Both the position numbers and the translations under genes were made by a program. The notes below the pieces were generated by a model. That model was not told the origin of the DNA, ran no database searches, and was given only the letters and a program-made list of their open reading frames with translations. From Chroococcidiopsidaceae cyanobacterium YX2bin18 (GTDB taxonomy: Bacteria; Cyanobacteriota; Cyanobacteriia; Cyanobacteriales; Chroococcidiopsidaceae), in contig JAUJND010000026.1 in NCBI GenBank assembly GCA_030446505.1, forward strand, positions 1 to 48,982: 48,982 nt of DNA. Direction: 5' to 3'. Of the stretch, positions 1-9,146 are shown piece by piece (within the stretch, counting starts at the first letter, position 1; each line of letters begins with the position of its first letter).

Positions 1-837
1 ATTAGATGCGTTGTGACGACCGGGGAAAGGTAAAGGCAGTTGCATTCCCTCTACAGATATTTCGTTATCTATCAACTGTCCTTGAATATCGCCGCCTTCT
101 AGACCATAAGTTAAAGTTTCTCCCTGCCATACCGTCTTTGCTGTGGCAATTAATCGGGAATCATCGTGGTTGAGAATTGCAACGCTGTTTGAGGGCATTT
201 CTGCTAGTAATTCACACTTAGCTTGCGCGATCGCCTCTTTTGAACCCAGTCGCCCAATGTGAGCAGTTCCGACATTAGTAATCACACCAATGGTTGGACA
301 AGCTAATTGAGTTAACAGGGCGATTTCTCCCTTTGCCCGCATCCCCATTTCAATCACGGCATAGTCATGTGGTGCTAGTTCCAACAAAGTTTTAGGGACA
401 CCAATTTCGTTGTTGTAATTCGCCTCGGTTTTGAGAACGTGTCCTTGAGTCGCCAAAACTGCGGCAATTAACTCCTTAGTTGTAGTTTTGCCAACAGAAC
501 CAGTTACCCCAATCACTGGGATAGTAAACTGTTCCCGCCACCATCTAGCTATTTGCTGATATGCCTGTAGTGTGTCTTTTACCTGTAGCAGTGGTTGATG
601 TCCCGCATCAAATTGAAAATCAACAATGGCGGCGATCGCTCCTTTCTCTATCGCCACTGACACAAATTCATGCCCGTCAAAATTTTCACCGCGTAGAGCA
701 ACAAAAACTTCACCCGGCTTGAGGCTGCGGGTATCTGTAGTGATATTAGTGAAGTGCGATTCTAACGCGGTATCAGATAAATTAAGCGGCTTGGCAGCTA
801 AAACTTCAATCAGTTTAGTCAGCGTGAAACAAGGCAT
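1..837 (-). CDS. murF: UDP-N-acetylmuramoyl-tripeptide--D-alanyl-D-alanine ligase, 5' part
   Basis: MurF is the cytoplasmic ATP-dependent ligase that adds D-Ala-D-Ala to UDP-MurNAc-tripeptide, the last cytosolic step of peptidoglycan precursor synthesis. The minus-strand reading begins MPCFTLTKLIEVLAAKPL at 837 and stays open for 279 codons to the left edge, so the C-terminal part is outside the window. The visible part holds the Mur-ligase N-terminal substrate domain, then the P-loop GVTGSVGKTTT near residue 116, the segment TEANYNNEIGVPKTLLEL, and NVGTAHIGRLGSKEAIAQAK, all typical of MurF rather than MurC, D or E. The first in-frame ATG was chosen as start; upstream is AT-rich without another gene. 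I see no lesion in the visible portion. Confidence 0.93.
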   Translation of the reverse strand, partial: MPCFTLTKLIEVLAAKPLNLSDTALESHFTNITTDTRSLKPGEVFVALRGENFDGHEFVSVAIEKGAIAAIVDFQFDAGHQPLLQVKDTLQAYQQIARWWREQFTIPVIGVTGSVGKTTTKELIAAVLATQGHVLKTEANYNNEIGVPKTLLELAPHDYAVIEMGMRAKGEIALLTQLACPTIGVITNVGTAHIGRLGSKEAIAQAKCELLAEMPSNSVAILNHDDSRLIATAKTVWQGETLTYGLEGGDIQGQLIDNEISVEGMQLPLPFPGRHNASN

Positions 838-1061
838 ACTAATGAGCAAATTCTTTGCAAATTCTTTGATGATTTGTATGTCATTATCCCAGGAATATAG
901 TACCTGTACAGAGCAGCTTGATTGCGGTTTTGTGCGGCAACAGCAACCCAAATTAACTTAAGTGTTAGTGTTCCTCTCTTCAGTGCAGATGCCAAATTTA
1001 TGCAGCGTCACTAAAACAAGTTAATTGTTTAGCGAAGCAAATCATATATTCGTACATTGCC

Positions 1062-1430
1062 TCAGCAACGTAATCCGGTTCTAGCCTGGGCATTTAGTAG
1101 CAGATTGCTATTAGCATCAAGACTAAAGTCTTTTCCTGGCACAAATCCTTTACCAATCAACTGCTTACAGAAACAGACTGTTGTGAAGCTTCTAATCTCC
1201 TGCATAATATCCGCAGGAATAAGATGCTTTATAGTCCAAGAAACTGATTCAGTGTCGAACCAAATCAAACGCTCAATAGTTACGATCATTAAACAGGCGA
1301 TTCCTTCAGTCGTAAACTGAGTCCTAAAATGCCGGATTAGGTCTTTCCCAATCTCAGAATTACGAGTCATCATTGCCCTAGCCATCTTGCCAATTTCTCC
1401 TTCTAACTGTGAGAAAGACATACTTTGCAT
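1062..1430 (-). CDS. Hypothetical protein, 122 aa
   Basis: I do not recognise a family. The protein starts MQSMSFSQLEGEIGKMAR and is soluble-looking, with a predicted helical N-terminus, a hydrophobic stretch ACLMIVTIERLIWF in the middle and no signal peptide. The start at 1430 is supported by an AGAGGA Shine-Dalgarno sequence six to seven bases upstream; a second ATG three codons in is possible. It lies upstream of and codirectional with murF but is separated by about 220 bases, so it is probably a separate transcription unit. The overlapping plus-strand frame has no ribosome site and looks like a shadow. Confidence 0.55.
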   Translation of the reverse strand: MQSMSFSQLEGEIGKMARAMMTRNSEIGKDLIRHFRTQFTTEGIACLMIVTIERLIWFDTESVSWTIKHLIPADIMQEIRSFTTVCFCKQLIGKGFVPGKDFSLDANSNLLLNAQARTGLRC

Positions 1431-1834
1431 TTTGATTCCTCTTTACAGGGATATATCTCCACAGAGTCCAGCTTGTGGTTCTGCTAAGTATATCCAAAGA
1501 GGGGACAAAATATATCTCAAGGAAGATGCTAAATGTTTGCTACTATATATAAATCTTTATGATAGGAATTACAAGACTGACCTTAAAAAAGTAATAAATC
1601 ACTCTGGTCACAGCTTTTGCTTATTGCAATAGTAGGCAATTGCAGTTACAAAATCGCGAGATGTACCACCTCTAGATTTATATAGGAATCTTATTTTTGA
1701 CTCTGTTTAGAATTTTTCTCTACAACTAGACTACACAGCTAAAACATGGAACCTCAAAATCAAGCAAAGGTTTACGTGCTATGTAACTCTAATAGCTAGA
1801 AAAACCTACTGCCGATAAAAAATGTAGATTTAGG
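1431..1834. other. Intergenic stretch without a recognisable gene
   Basis: About 400 AT-rich bases between the 122-residue unknown and the small membrane ORF. Short open frames exist on the plus strand, but none has a ribosome binding site or recognisable protein. It presumably carries the promoter for the 122-residue gene (minus strand, just right of 1430). No tRNA-like fold was seen by eye. Confidence 0.4.
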
Positions 1835-1972
1835 CTAACGATACCCAGCTTTTTCCCGCGTCTCAATCGCTGCCCAACCTATGTAAGAGCCTGTGATCAG
1901 CAGTACAACTGAGGCTAAATAGGCGTTAACAAGCATCTGAAGCGCAGTTTCAAAACAAATGTATGTGGTCAT
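1835..1972 (-). CDS. Small single-span membrane protein, 45 aa
   Basis: A short minus-strand frame encodes MTTYICFETALQMLVNAY followed by a hydrophobic span around residues 14-34 (LVNAYLASVVLLITGSYIGW) and a charged tail ending ETREKAGYR. The layout, one membrane helix with a short charged C-terminus, resembles the many low-mass subunits of cyanobacterial thylakoid complexes, but I cannot match it to a named Psb, Psa, Pet or Ndh subunit. A weak GAGAAG lies 8-13 bases before the ATG, and an internal Met at residue 13 is an alternative start. It stands alone, with about 285 bases of non-coding sequence upstream. Whether it is translated is inference. Confidence 0.45.
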   Translation of the reverse strand: MTTYICFETALQMLVNAYLASVVLLITGSYIGWAAIETREKAGYR

Positions 1973-2257
1973 TAGTTAGTCTTCTCAACTTTAGGCTATT
2001 GCTAGGAATCCTTTAATAATTAACGTAGTAGTTGCTAATTTCTACCGCAAGATCACTAGCTTTTGCATTGTAACAATATATTACGCCTGTAATTACACAA
2101 GTATAAGTATAAACTGTTTAGAAATTTAAATGTAATATTTAATACTTTAATTTGCTTGAATCACACTGGCATAATTTAGCCAATAGTTGAACCGTACTAG
2201 TTGTCGCAGTGCCTAGACAAAGCCCGCCGCAGGCATCACTTGAACTTGAAACAATAA

Positions 2258-3184
2258 CTACTCAAATTTTACTAAACACTGTTGAATAGTTGCTACAACT
2301 GACTGAGACAGTGCAGCTAAATCATAACCACCCTCAAGACCAAAAACAATTTTACGAGTCAGATCAAGACAATAATCAGTAAACAAACCATAATCTTGTG
2401 GTTGCAGACACATTTCTGCCAAAGGATCAGCGGCATTAGCATCGTAACCCGCACTGACAATCAACACATCTGGTTGAAAGTTAGTTAAAAACGGTATTAT
2501 CTTTTTGCTCAAATAGCGGCTGATATACTTTTATTGTGCTACCAGCAGGCAGGGAAGATTCAAGACGTTGTTGTATTTACCTTGCTCCGAGACTTTGCCT
2601 GTGCCTGGATAACAAGGAGACTGATGCAGCGAACAATAAGCAATTTGGGGATGGTTTTCGACGATTTCTTGTGTACCATTACCGTGATGCACATCCCAGT
2701 CAAGAATCGCAACGCGGTTGATTCCTGGTTGTTCTAAAGCGTAGAAGGCTGCGATCGCCGCATTAGAAAATAAACAAAATCCCATGCCGTAATTACTTTC
2801 AGCATGATGTCCCGGAGGACGACTTAACACAAAAGCTGGATTACCTGTAGTTAAGACGTAATCAATTCCATCTAACCAAGCACTCACAGCCAGCATTGCT
2901 ACATCATAACTGCGGGGAGAAACTAGCGTATCTGAATCTAAGTACCCGCCGCCGTCCTTAGCTAGCTGAGCGATAGTTTCGATGTGTTTTGGCGTGTGGA
3001 CTCGTTTTACAGACGTTAGTACCCTCGTATCGTCAACTGAAGTCGGCGATCGCCATTCCAACTGATTTGCAAATGCAGTTGACTTAAGAGCAGTGGCGAT
3101 CGCGCTCAAACGTTCTGGCTTTTCTGGATGGAGATAACTAGTTTTGTGCTCAAGAAACTTATCAGAGTAAATTATAGGCAGCAT
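2258..3184 (-). CDS. Histone deacetylase family (acetoin utilisation-like) hydrolase, with two compensating frameshifts
   Basis: This is a zinc-dependent HDAC/acetylpolyamine amidohydrolase-superfamily protein, about 309 residues, acting on an unknown acylated substrate in the cytoplasm. The N-terminal part (MLPIIYSDKFLEHKTSYLHP from 3184) shows the active-site motifs SRPPGHHAE, LDWDVHHGNGTQ and SLHQSPCYPGTG; the C-terminal part has VLIVSAGYDANAADPLAEM and GLEGGYDLAAL. Reading straight through meets a TAA near 2531. In the adjacent frame the missing stretch reads PAGSTIKVYQPLFEQ, as the family expects. A one-base loss in the G2 run at 2548-2549 and a one-base gain in the T5 run at 2502-2506 (plus-strand bases) cancel out, so both halves are in the same frame. 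The gene is either sequence error or a recently damaged gene with both lesions within 50 bases. Confidence 0.8.
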
Positions 3185-3235
3185 ACTTCTGACAATAGAA
3201 CTCTAAGCAGGACGTATTCCAAATAGACAGGATGC

Positions 3236-3448
3236 TCATCGCTTCAAATCGTCCCTTAAATTGTCTCCTTCATTGATCATTTCAGGTACTACCCCTGGAT
3301 TCCCCATCAGTTCATCGGCTGGTAGTTCCCTCAGCACATCATCTATTGCAGGAGGATGTTTGATTCTGTCAAGAATTTCCGGATCTAGCGCTGCTGGATC
3401 ACTTTCTGGATTTGTCTTTTCTGCTTGATTAGGCACTTCACCGCTCAT
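3236..3448 (-). CDS. Small acidic hypothetical protein, about 70 aa
   Basis: The protein is MSGEVPNQAEKTNPESDPAA followed by a proline- and acid-rich chain with AIDDVLRELPADELMGNPG and a charged end NLRDDLKR. It has no membrane span or signal peptide and is probably disordered. I do not know a function. The start at 3448 is preferred over the ATG at 3454 because a GGGA sequence sits about nine bases before it, whereas the upstream ATG overlaps that ribosome site. It is minus-strand, about 50 bases upstream of the HDAC-like gene, and divergent from gyrA. Confidence 0.6.
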   Translation of the reverse strand: MSGEVPNQAEKTNPESDPAALDPEILDRIKHPPAIDDVLRELPADELMGNPGVVPEMINEGDNLRDDLKR

Positions 3449-3677
3449 AATCATCCCAATTTTATTTATTGCCTCAGCTTAAACTCGTCTGTTGTCAGAC
3501 ATAAACTATCTTGAGGCTTAAATTAGGTCTCACTACTCAGCTAACGTACAGGCTTAGAAGTAGAGAATGTGCTAAGATTATATCAGTATTTAAGCCTTAT
3601 TTAGCAGACAGTGGGCATAATTCCGCATTTTTCCCTTATAACAACCGAAATTTTAGATTTTTGGAGTTTTTTAAAGT

Positions 3678-6259
3678 ATGACAACCTCTCAGGAGAGGAT
3701 TATCCCGACTGATCTGCGTAACGAGATGTCACGGTCTTACCTAGAATACGCAATGAGCGTAATTGTAGGTCGGGCGCTGCCAGATGCCAGGGATGGTCTG
3801 AAACCTGTGCATCGGCGCATTCTCTACGCAATGCACGAACTGGGCTTGACAGCAGACCGCCCGTTTCGTAAGTGTGCAAGGGTAGTAGGGGAAGTGCTAG
3901 GTAAATATCACCCGCATGGTGATACGGCTGTGTATGATGCCTTGGTGCGGATGGCGCAGGAGTTTTCCATGCGATCGCCTTTAATTAATGGGCATGGTAA
4001 CTTTGGCTCTGTAGACAATGATCCCCAGCTGCGATGCGGTACACAGAATGCCGCTTGCAAGCTCTTACGGGTGATGCTTTATTACGCGATATTGAAGCGG
4101 AAACAGTAGACTTTACGGATAACTTTGATGGTTCGCAGCAAGAACCGTTAGTTCTACCTGCACGGATTCCATGGCTGTTGCTGAATGGCTCATCGGGAAT
4201 TGCCGTGGGGATGGCGACGAATATTCCCCCCAATTTAGGCGAATTAATTGATGGATTGGTGGCGCTAATTCAGAATCCAGAAATTACTGATAGCCAGTTA
4301 ATGCAATATATTCCTGGTCCTGACTTTCCTACTGGAGCGCAAATTTTAGGGACAACAGGGATTCGGGAAGCCTATACCACTGGTCGCGGTTCAATAACGA
4401 TGCGCGGCGTGGCTGAGATTGAAACTATCCAGTCGCGGGGTCGTCCTGAGCGCGAAGCAATTATCATTACCGAGTTGCCGTACCAAACAAATAAAGCGGC
4501 GCTGATTGAAAAGATCGCGGAGATGGTCAACGAAAAGCGGCTGGAGGGAATTTCAGACATTCGGGATGAAAGTGATCGCGATGGAATGCGAATTGTAATT
4601 GAACTGAAGCGCGATGCCTATCCCCGTGTAGTTTTAAATAACCTTTATAAGCAAACTCCGCTCCAGGCAAACTTTGGGGCAAATATGCTGGCAATAGTCA
4701 ATGGCGAACCTCAGCTATTGACCCTAAAGCAATTCCTGAGTGTGTTTTTGGATTTCCGCATTGAAGCGATTATCCGGCGGACGCGCTACGAATTGCGTAA
4801 AGCAGAAGAACGAGATCATCTGCTGCAAGGGCTATTAATTGCAATGGCACACCTGGATGAGATCATTGATTTGATCCGCCATGCTGCCGACACTCCTACA
4901 TCCAAAACTCTGTTGTTCACTGATTCTTGGCTTTCAGAATCACAAGCAGATGCAATTTTGCAGATGCAGCTGCGGCGTTTGACTGCTTTGGAAGCGGAAA
5001 AAATTCGCCTAGAACACGAGGAGTTACAGGCGCAGATTGCTGATTTGCAAGATATTTTGGCACGACGCGATCGCATTCTTCAAATCATTAACACCGAAGT
5101 TGCCCAGCTGAAGGCTAGCTACGCCACGCCGCGACGGACAGTAATTGAACCTGCTGAAGGTGAAATTGGTGATATTGATTTAATTGCCAATGAGAAAGCT
5201 TTGATTTTGGTGACTGAGCAAGGTTACGTCAAACGGATGCCAGTTAGTACCTTTGAGGCGCAAAGCCGAGCCACAAGAGGCAAGTCAGGGACTCGGATGA
5301 AAGAAGATGATGGCGTTGAGCATTTTTTGACTTGCTGCGATCATGACAGCGTTTTGTTTTTTAGCGATCGCGGCGTAGTTTACTCCCTTAAAGCCTATCA
5401 AATTCCAGTTGCGTCACGTACTAGTCGGGGTGCGCCGATTGTGCAACTGCTGCCGATCCCCCGCGAGGAGAAAATCACTTCAGTTGTACCAGTCAGCGAA
5501 TTTACTAGCGATGAATATCTAGTAATGCTGACAAAGAGGGGTTATATCAAGAAAACTGAGTTAGCGGCTTTTAGCCATATTCGTGCTAATGGGTTGATTG
5601 CAATTTCTTTAGAGGAAGGCGATCAACTACGATGGGTACGACGGGCGCGTGTAGAAGATAGTATTATCATTGGCTCTCGGTATGGAATGGCAATTCACTT
5701 TAGAACTAGCAATGAGCAATTGCGTCCCTTGGGTAGAGCTACACGCGGCGTAAGAGCAATGAAACTGCGTCAGGGTGATGAATTAATTGGGATGGATATC
5801 TTGCCTAGTTCAATTCTGGCGACGTTGAATCCCGGTGAAGAGGATATTAGCGCTGACATTGAAGATATTGAAATTGAAGATAGCGAATCTGAAGAATTAA
5901 CAGAAGCGGTTGTCCAAAGCCAAGGACCTTGGGTGTTGATCGTCACAATGAGTGGTTATGGCAAGCGGTTTCCATTTTCCCAGTTTAAGCTTTATAATCG
6001 GGCGACAAAGGGTAAGATTGCAACTAAATTTAAGGAGCGCAAGGTTAAAGATAAGCTGGCAGCCCTCCGCATCGTCAATGAAGATGATGAATTGATGATG
6101 ATTACAAGTCGCGGTATTATCATTCGTCAATCTGTAAATGCAATTTCTCCTCAATCTAGGACAGCAACCGGGGTGCGAGTGCAGCGTTTGGATGAGGATG
6201 ATGCGATCGCCGCCGTAGCTTTGGTTCCTCCTAGTACTGGTGATGAGGAATCTGAGTAG
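3678..6259 (+). CDS. gyrA: DNA gyrase subunit A, with one frameshift
   Basis: GyrA is the DNA breakage-reunion subunit of the ATP-dependent type II topoisomerase that introduces negative supercoils. The reading starts [20 protein letters not shown] and has the winged-helix region with [20 protein letters not shown], where Thr and Asp occupy the quinolone-determining positions equivalent to E. coli Ser83 and Asp87. The catalytic tyrosine lies in AAMRYTE. A coiled-coil tower and the C-terminal beta-pinwheel repeats ([30 protein letters not shown]) follow. The total of about 860 residues is normal. At 4023-4026 there are four C where the family sequence [12 protein letters not shown] needs five, so the frame breaks between residues 116 and 117; no slippery-site signal is evident. 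This looks like a one-base sequence error. The last 20 bases overlap lnt. Confidence 0.92.
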
Positions 6260-7892
6260 AAGGGACAAGGGGACAAGGGGGCAAGGGGACAAGGGGAAAT
6301 TCCCTAGCAACCCTTCCAGAATTGCCACCTCTACGTCTCTGCACGTCATCATTGCCTTAACTAGTGGCGTTCTGATGGGGCTTACCGTCGCACCTGTAGG
6401 AGCATGGTTTCTAGCGTGGATCGCCTTAGCTCCCCTTTGGGTATTAGTAGTCAAGTCTGCAAAACGAGAACCACATTCTCTCCCCTGCTCCTCTGCTCCC
6501 CTGCTCCTCTGCCCTTTGTTTTGGGGCATTGGTTATCACGGTGTAGCAGTGTCGTGGATTACTGGGGTTCACCCAATGACGTGGATGGGAGTCCCTTGGT
6601 TGGCTAGTCTGGCGATCGCCCTGTTCTGTTGGGTGTTCCTTACCCTGTGGGGAGCGGCGTTAGTTGTAGTCTGGGCAGTTGGAATAACCATTTTTGCTCG
6701 TAACGTAGGTGTTTTCGCTCGTGTCTTGATTGGTACTGCTTTATGGTGTGGACTAGAGAGCTTTTGGAGTACGGGAGCGCTATGGTGGACTTCCGTTTCT
6801 TACACCCAAAGCCCGCATAATCTAGCGATTTTGCATTTAGGTCAACTTTCTGGTCCTATTGCGGTGACAGCAGCTTTAGTTACAGTTAATGGTTTAATTG
6901 CTGAAGCGTGGCTTAAATATCAGGGTTCAAAGTTTAAAAGTAATCCTTCTGGCTTCTGGCTTCTAGCTTCTGGCTTTGGTCTTTTGGTAGGGTTACACCT
7001 GATCGGGTTTGGCTTATATAGCCGTCCCTTGACTCAGCCTCCAGATGCGGCGTTAAAAGTGGGAATTATTCAGGGTAATGTCCCTAATGAAATTAAGCTC
7101 TATCCAGAGGGATTTCGGCGGGCTATTGCAGGATACACTAGTGGCTATCGCACTTTGGCTTCCCAGGGAGTGGACGCGGTTTTAACCCCAGAAGGAGCAT
7201 TGCCGTTTTTCCAAAGTGATTTGATGCGTAGCTCTTTGGTGGCAGCAGTGCGAGAAAAAGGTGTTGTTGCTTGGGTGGGAGCGTTTGGAGAAGAGAAAGA
7301 TAGCTATACAAATAGCTTATTTACAATTACAGACACTGGGGAGATTTTCAGCCGCTACAACAAGGTGAAGCTAGTGCCTTTAGGTGAGTACATTCCCTTT
7401 GAGCAATTTTTAGGAGGCTTAATTAATCGGCTGTCGCCATTAGAGGCTCATCAAGTTGCGGGTAAGCCGAACCAAGTATTTGATACTCCTTTTGGGAGAG
7501 CGATCGCCAGTATCTGTTATGAATCTGCCTTCGCTGACCATTTACGCCGTCAAGCAGCTTCAGGAGGGCAGTTTCTTCTTAGTGCTGCTAATAATGCCCA
7601 TTACAGCCCATCTATGCCTGCTCAACACCATGCTCAAGATGTGATGCGGGCAATTGAAGGCGATCGCTGGGCAGTACGAGCTACCAATACTGGCTATTCT
7701 GGCATAGTTGACCCTCACGGCAGAACTAAATGGATATCTCGACTTAACACTTACGAACTACACGCGGCAACGATTTATCGGCGGCAAACTCAAACTTTAT
7801 ACGTACGTTGGGGTAATTGGTTAACACCACTATTGTTTGTTTTGGCTGTGTTAACTTGGTGTAATGCTGGTTGGGTAGCAATAAAAAACTAA
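6240..7892 (+). CDS. lnt: Apolipoprotein N-acyltransferase
   Basis: Lnt transfers the third acyl chain onto the N-terminal cysteine of lipoproteins at the periplasmic face of the inner membrane. The 550-residue protein has an N-terminal multi-span membrane domain (residues about 32-260), then a nitrilase-fold domain beginning LKVGIIQGNVPNEIKLYPEG. The catalytic triad residues are visible in LTPEGALPFF (Glu), YNKVKLVPLGEYIPF (Lys) and ASICYESAFADHLRR (Cys), and a last membrane helix closes the chain. The start at 6240 overlaps the gyrA end by 20 bases, suggesting translational coupling; no later ATG or GTG would keep the first membrane helix. Three short tandem repeats with periods of 8, 8 and 7 bases lie inside the coding region. 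Confidence 0.9.
   Translation: MMRNLSRRDKGTRGQGDKGKFPSNPSRIATSTSLHVIIALTSGVLMGLTVAPVGAWFLAWIALAPLWVLVVKSAKREPHSLPCSSAPLLLCPLFWGIGYHGVAVSWITGVHPMTWMGVPWLASLAIALFCWVFLTLWGAALVVVWAVGITIFARNVGVFARVLIGTALWCGLESFWSTGALWWTSVSYTQSPHNLAILHLGQLSGPIAVTAALVTVNGLIAEAWLKYQGSKFKSNPSGFWLLASGFGLLVGLHLIGFGLYSRPLTQPPDAALKVGIIQGNVPNEIKLYPEGFRRAIAGYTSGYRTLASQGVDAVLTPEGALPFFQSDLMRSSLVAAVREKGVVAWVGAFGEEKDSYTNSLFTITDTGEIFSRYNKVKLVPLGEYIPFEQFLGGLINRLSPLEAHQVAGKPNQVFDTPFGRAIASICYESAFADHLRRQAASGGQFLLSAANNAHYSPSMPAQHHAQDVMRAIEGDRWAVRATNTGYSGIVDPHGRTKWISRLNTYELHAATIYRRQTQTLYVRWGNWLTPLLFVLAVLTWCNAGWVAIKN
6262..6297 (+). repeat. 8-bp short tandem repeat, about 4.5 copies, in the lnt 5' end
   Basis: Units of GGGACAAG follow one another (the third is GGGGCAAG). 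The repeat begins just after the gyrA stop and is translated in lnt as charged residues (RDKGTRGQGDKGK) before the first membrane helix. An 8-base period is not a multiple of three, so gain or loss of one copy shifts the lnt frame. Confidence 0.9.
6481..6512 (+). repeat. Short tandem repeat inside lnt, two copies of a 16-base unit
   Basis: The unit TCCCCTGCTCCTCTGC occurs twice in direct succession; each unit is itself two related 8-base halves. The stretch is translated within lnt as LPCSSAPLLLCP, in a loop between predicted membrane helices. Such C/T-rich repeats are usually intergenic in cyanobacteria. Confidence 0.85.
6947..6974 (+). repeat. Heptanucleotide tandem repeat inside lnt, four copies
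   Basis: Four units of TTCTGGC (third copy TTCTAGC) encode SGFWLLASG at the start of a membrane helix just before the nitrilase domain. It resembles the STRR heptamers known from filamentous cyanobacteria. A 7-base period also shifts frame when copy number changes. Confidence 0.88.
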
Positions 7893-8234
7893 AAATTAAG
7901 AATTAAAATGACTGTGCTGATTAATTGAATAGTTAAGTAAAGATTAAGATATATCAGATAGGAATATACGCTGTCTTAGCTGTAATTCCTATAACGAAAA
8001 TCAAGGATAAATACAAGCGTAAATAGGATTCGCTGCTACACAAACGTCTACACGGAATAGATAACTATTAAAAGCCTGCAAAGGTAGGCTTATGTATAGC
8101 ATCATTTTAGTCTGACCTAATTTGGCTTATGCAACTTTATTTTACAGAGTAGGCAACGCCTCCAAAAAAGCAACTCTACACTGCTGAAGTTATTGAAATG
8201 GCTCAGTCAGATGTGAGATTAATGAGCACTTAAA
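7893..8234. other. Intergenic region between lnt and cheR
   Basis: About 340 AT-rich bases with no frame I would call a gene and no clear hairpin. It presumably holds the cheR promoter. The first bases after the lnt stop are an A-rich stretch without a strong stem-loop. Confidence 0.4.
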
Positions 8235-9089
8235 ATGAACCCTACGTTTGAAGCCCTGCTAGATCATCTTAGGCAGAGTCATGGTTTTGATTTCACTGGC
8301 TACAAGCGTTCCAGCTTAATGCGGCGGGTGGAGTATCGGATGCAGACGCTCCAAATGGCAACCTACAGCGATTACGGCAACTACTTAAAAGCAAGTCCAG
8401 AAGAGTTTACTCCTCTGTTTAACACAATTGAGGTCAACGTCACTAACTTTTTCAGGGATGCCGAAGTTTGGGACTATGCGATCGCCCAGGTTATTCCCCA
8501 AATAATTGCGGCTAAGTCATCCGACGAACAAATCCGGATCTGGAGTGCCGGATGCGCTTCTGGAGAGGAGACTTATACTTTGGCAGTTTTATTAGCCGAA
8601 GCTTTGGGCGTAAAACAGTTTTGTTCGCGGGTCAAAATTTACGCTACGGATATAGACAAAGAGGCGCTTAATCAAGCCCGCCAAGCAAGTTACAGCAATA
8701 GTGAAGTTGTGGGCATTCCTGCTACTTTGTTAGAACAATACTTTGAGCAAGCTGATCATCGCTACGTCTTTGATAAAAACTTACGCTCCTCAATAGTCTT
8801 CTGCCACCATGACCTAATTAAAGATGCGCCTATGTCTAAAATTGACTTGCTGGTCTGCCGCAATGTTCTGATATATCTCAACATTGATGCCCAAACTAGA
8901 GCTTTAGCGCGTTTTCACTTTGGTCTTAAGAACAGTGGCTTTCTTTTCTTGGGTAAGGCAGAGATGTTGCCCACTCACACTAACTTCTTCACACCGCTAA
9001 ACCTGCGGCAGCGTGTTTTTACAAAAGTACCGAAGGGTAATCTGAACCAACGGCTGTTACATAGGGCTTTAGATCAACGCTGGCTTTGA
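8235..9089 (+). CDS. cheR: CheR-type protein-glutamate methyltransferase
   Basis: CheR proteins transfer methyl groups from S-adenosylmethionine to glutamates of chemoreceptors, or act in related signalling modules. The 284-residue protein has the N-terminal helical CheR domain (FDFTGYKRSSLMRRVEYRM), then the Rossmann methyltransferase domain with RIWSAGCASGEETYTLA for SAM binding, ATDIDKEALNQAR, and DLLVCRNVLIYL. Length and order fit a stand-alone CheR. No receptor, CheA, CheB or response regulator lies next to it, so the target is unknown; in cyanobacteria such orphans often partner with hybrid histidine kinases elsewhere. The frame is intact. Confidence 0.88.
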   Translation: MNPTFEALLDHLRQSHGFDFTGYKRSSLMRRVEYRMQTLQMATYSDYGNYLKASPEEFTPLFNTIEVNVTNFFRDAEVWDYAIAQVIPQIIAAKSSDEQIRIWSAGCASGEETYTLAVLLAEALGVKQFCSRVKIYATDIDKEALNQARQASYSNSEVVGIPATLLEQYFEQADHRYVFDKNLRSSIVFCHHDLIKDAPMSKIDLLVCRNVLIYLNIDAQTRALARFHFGLKNSGFLFLGKAEMLPTHTNFFTPLNLRQRVFTKVPKGNLNQRLLHRALDQRWL

Positions 9090-9146
9090 AGCAGATAAGC
9101 AAGTATTAGGGAGTAGGAACACAAAACTAATGTGCCACATCTGGTG

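Noticed and set aside
1387..1632. Plus-strand 81-residue frame
   Set aside because: No ribosome site, overlaps the start of the better supported minus-strand gene, and its composition is not protein-like.
3216..3240. Another copy of the 43-bp repeat beside the small gene at 3236
   Set aside because: Only about 16 bases (AGACAGGATGCTCATC) resemble it, too few to call a copy.
4015..4110. Separate short gene or independent start for the second part of gyrA
   Set aside because: The overlapping frames join into one normal-length GyrA with a single base added; an internal start would remove the whole DNA-binding head.
4816..5076. Long minus-strand frames opposite gyrA, lnt, psaA, psaB and crtD
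   Set aside because: They have no ribosome site, odd cysteine- or serine-rich composition and no recognisable domain; they mirror the codon use of the real genes.
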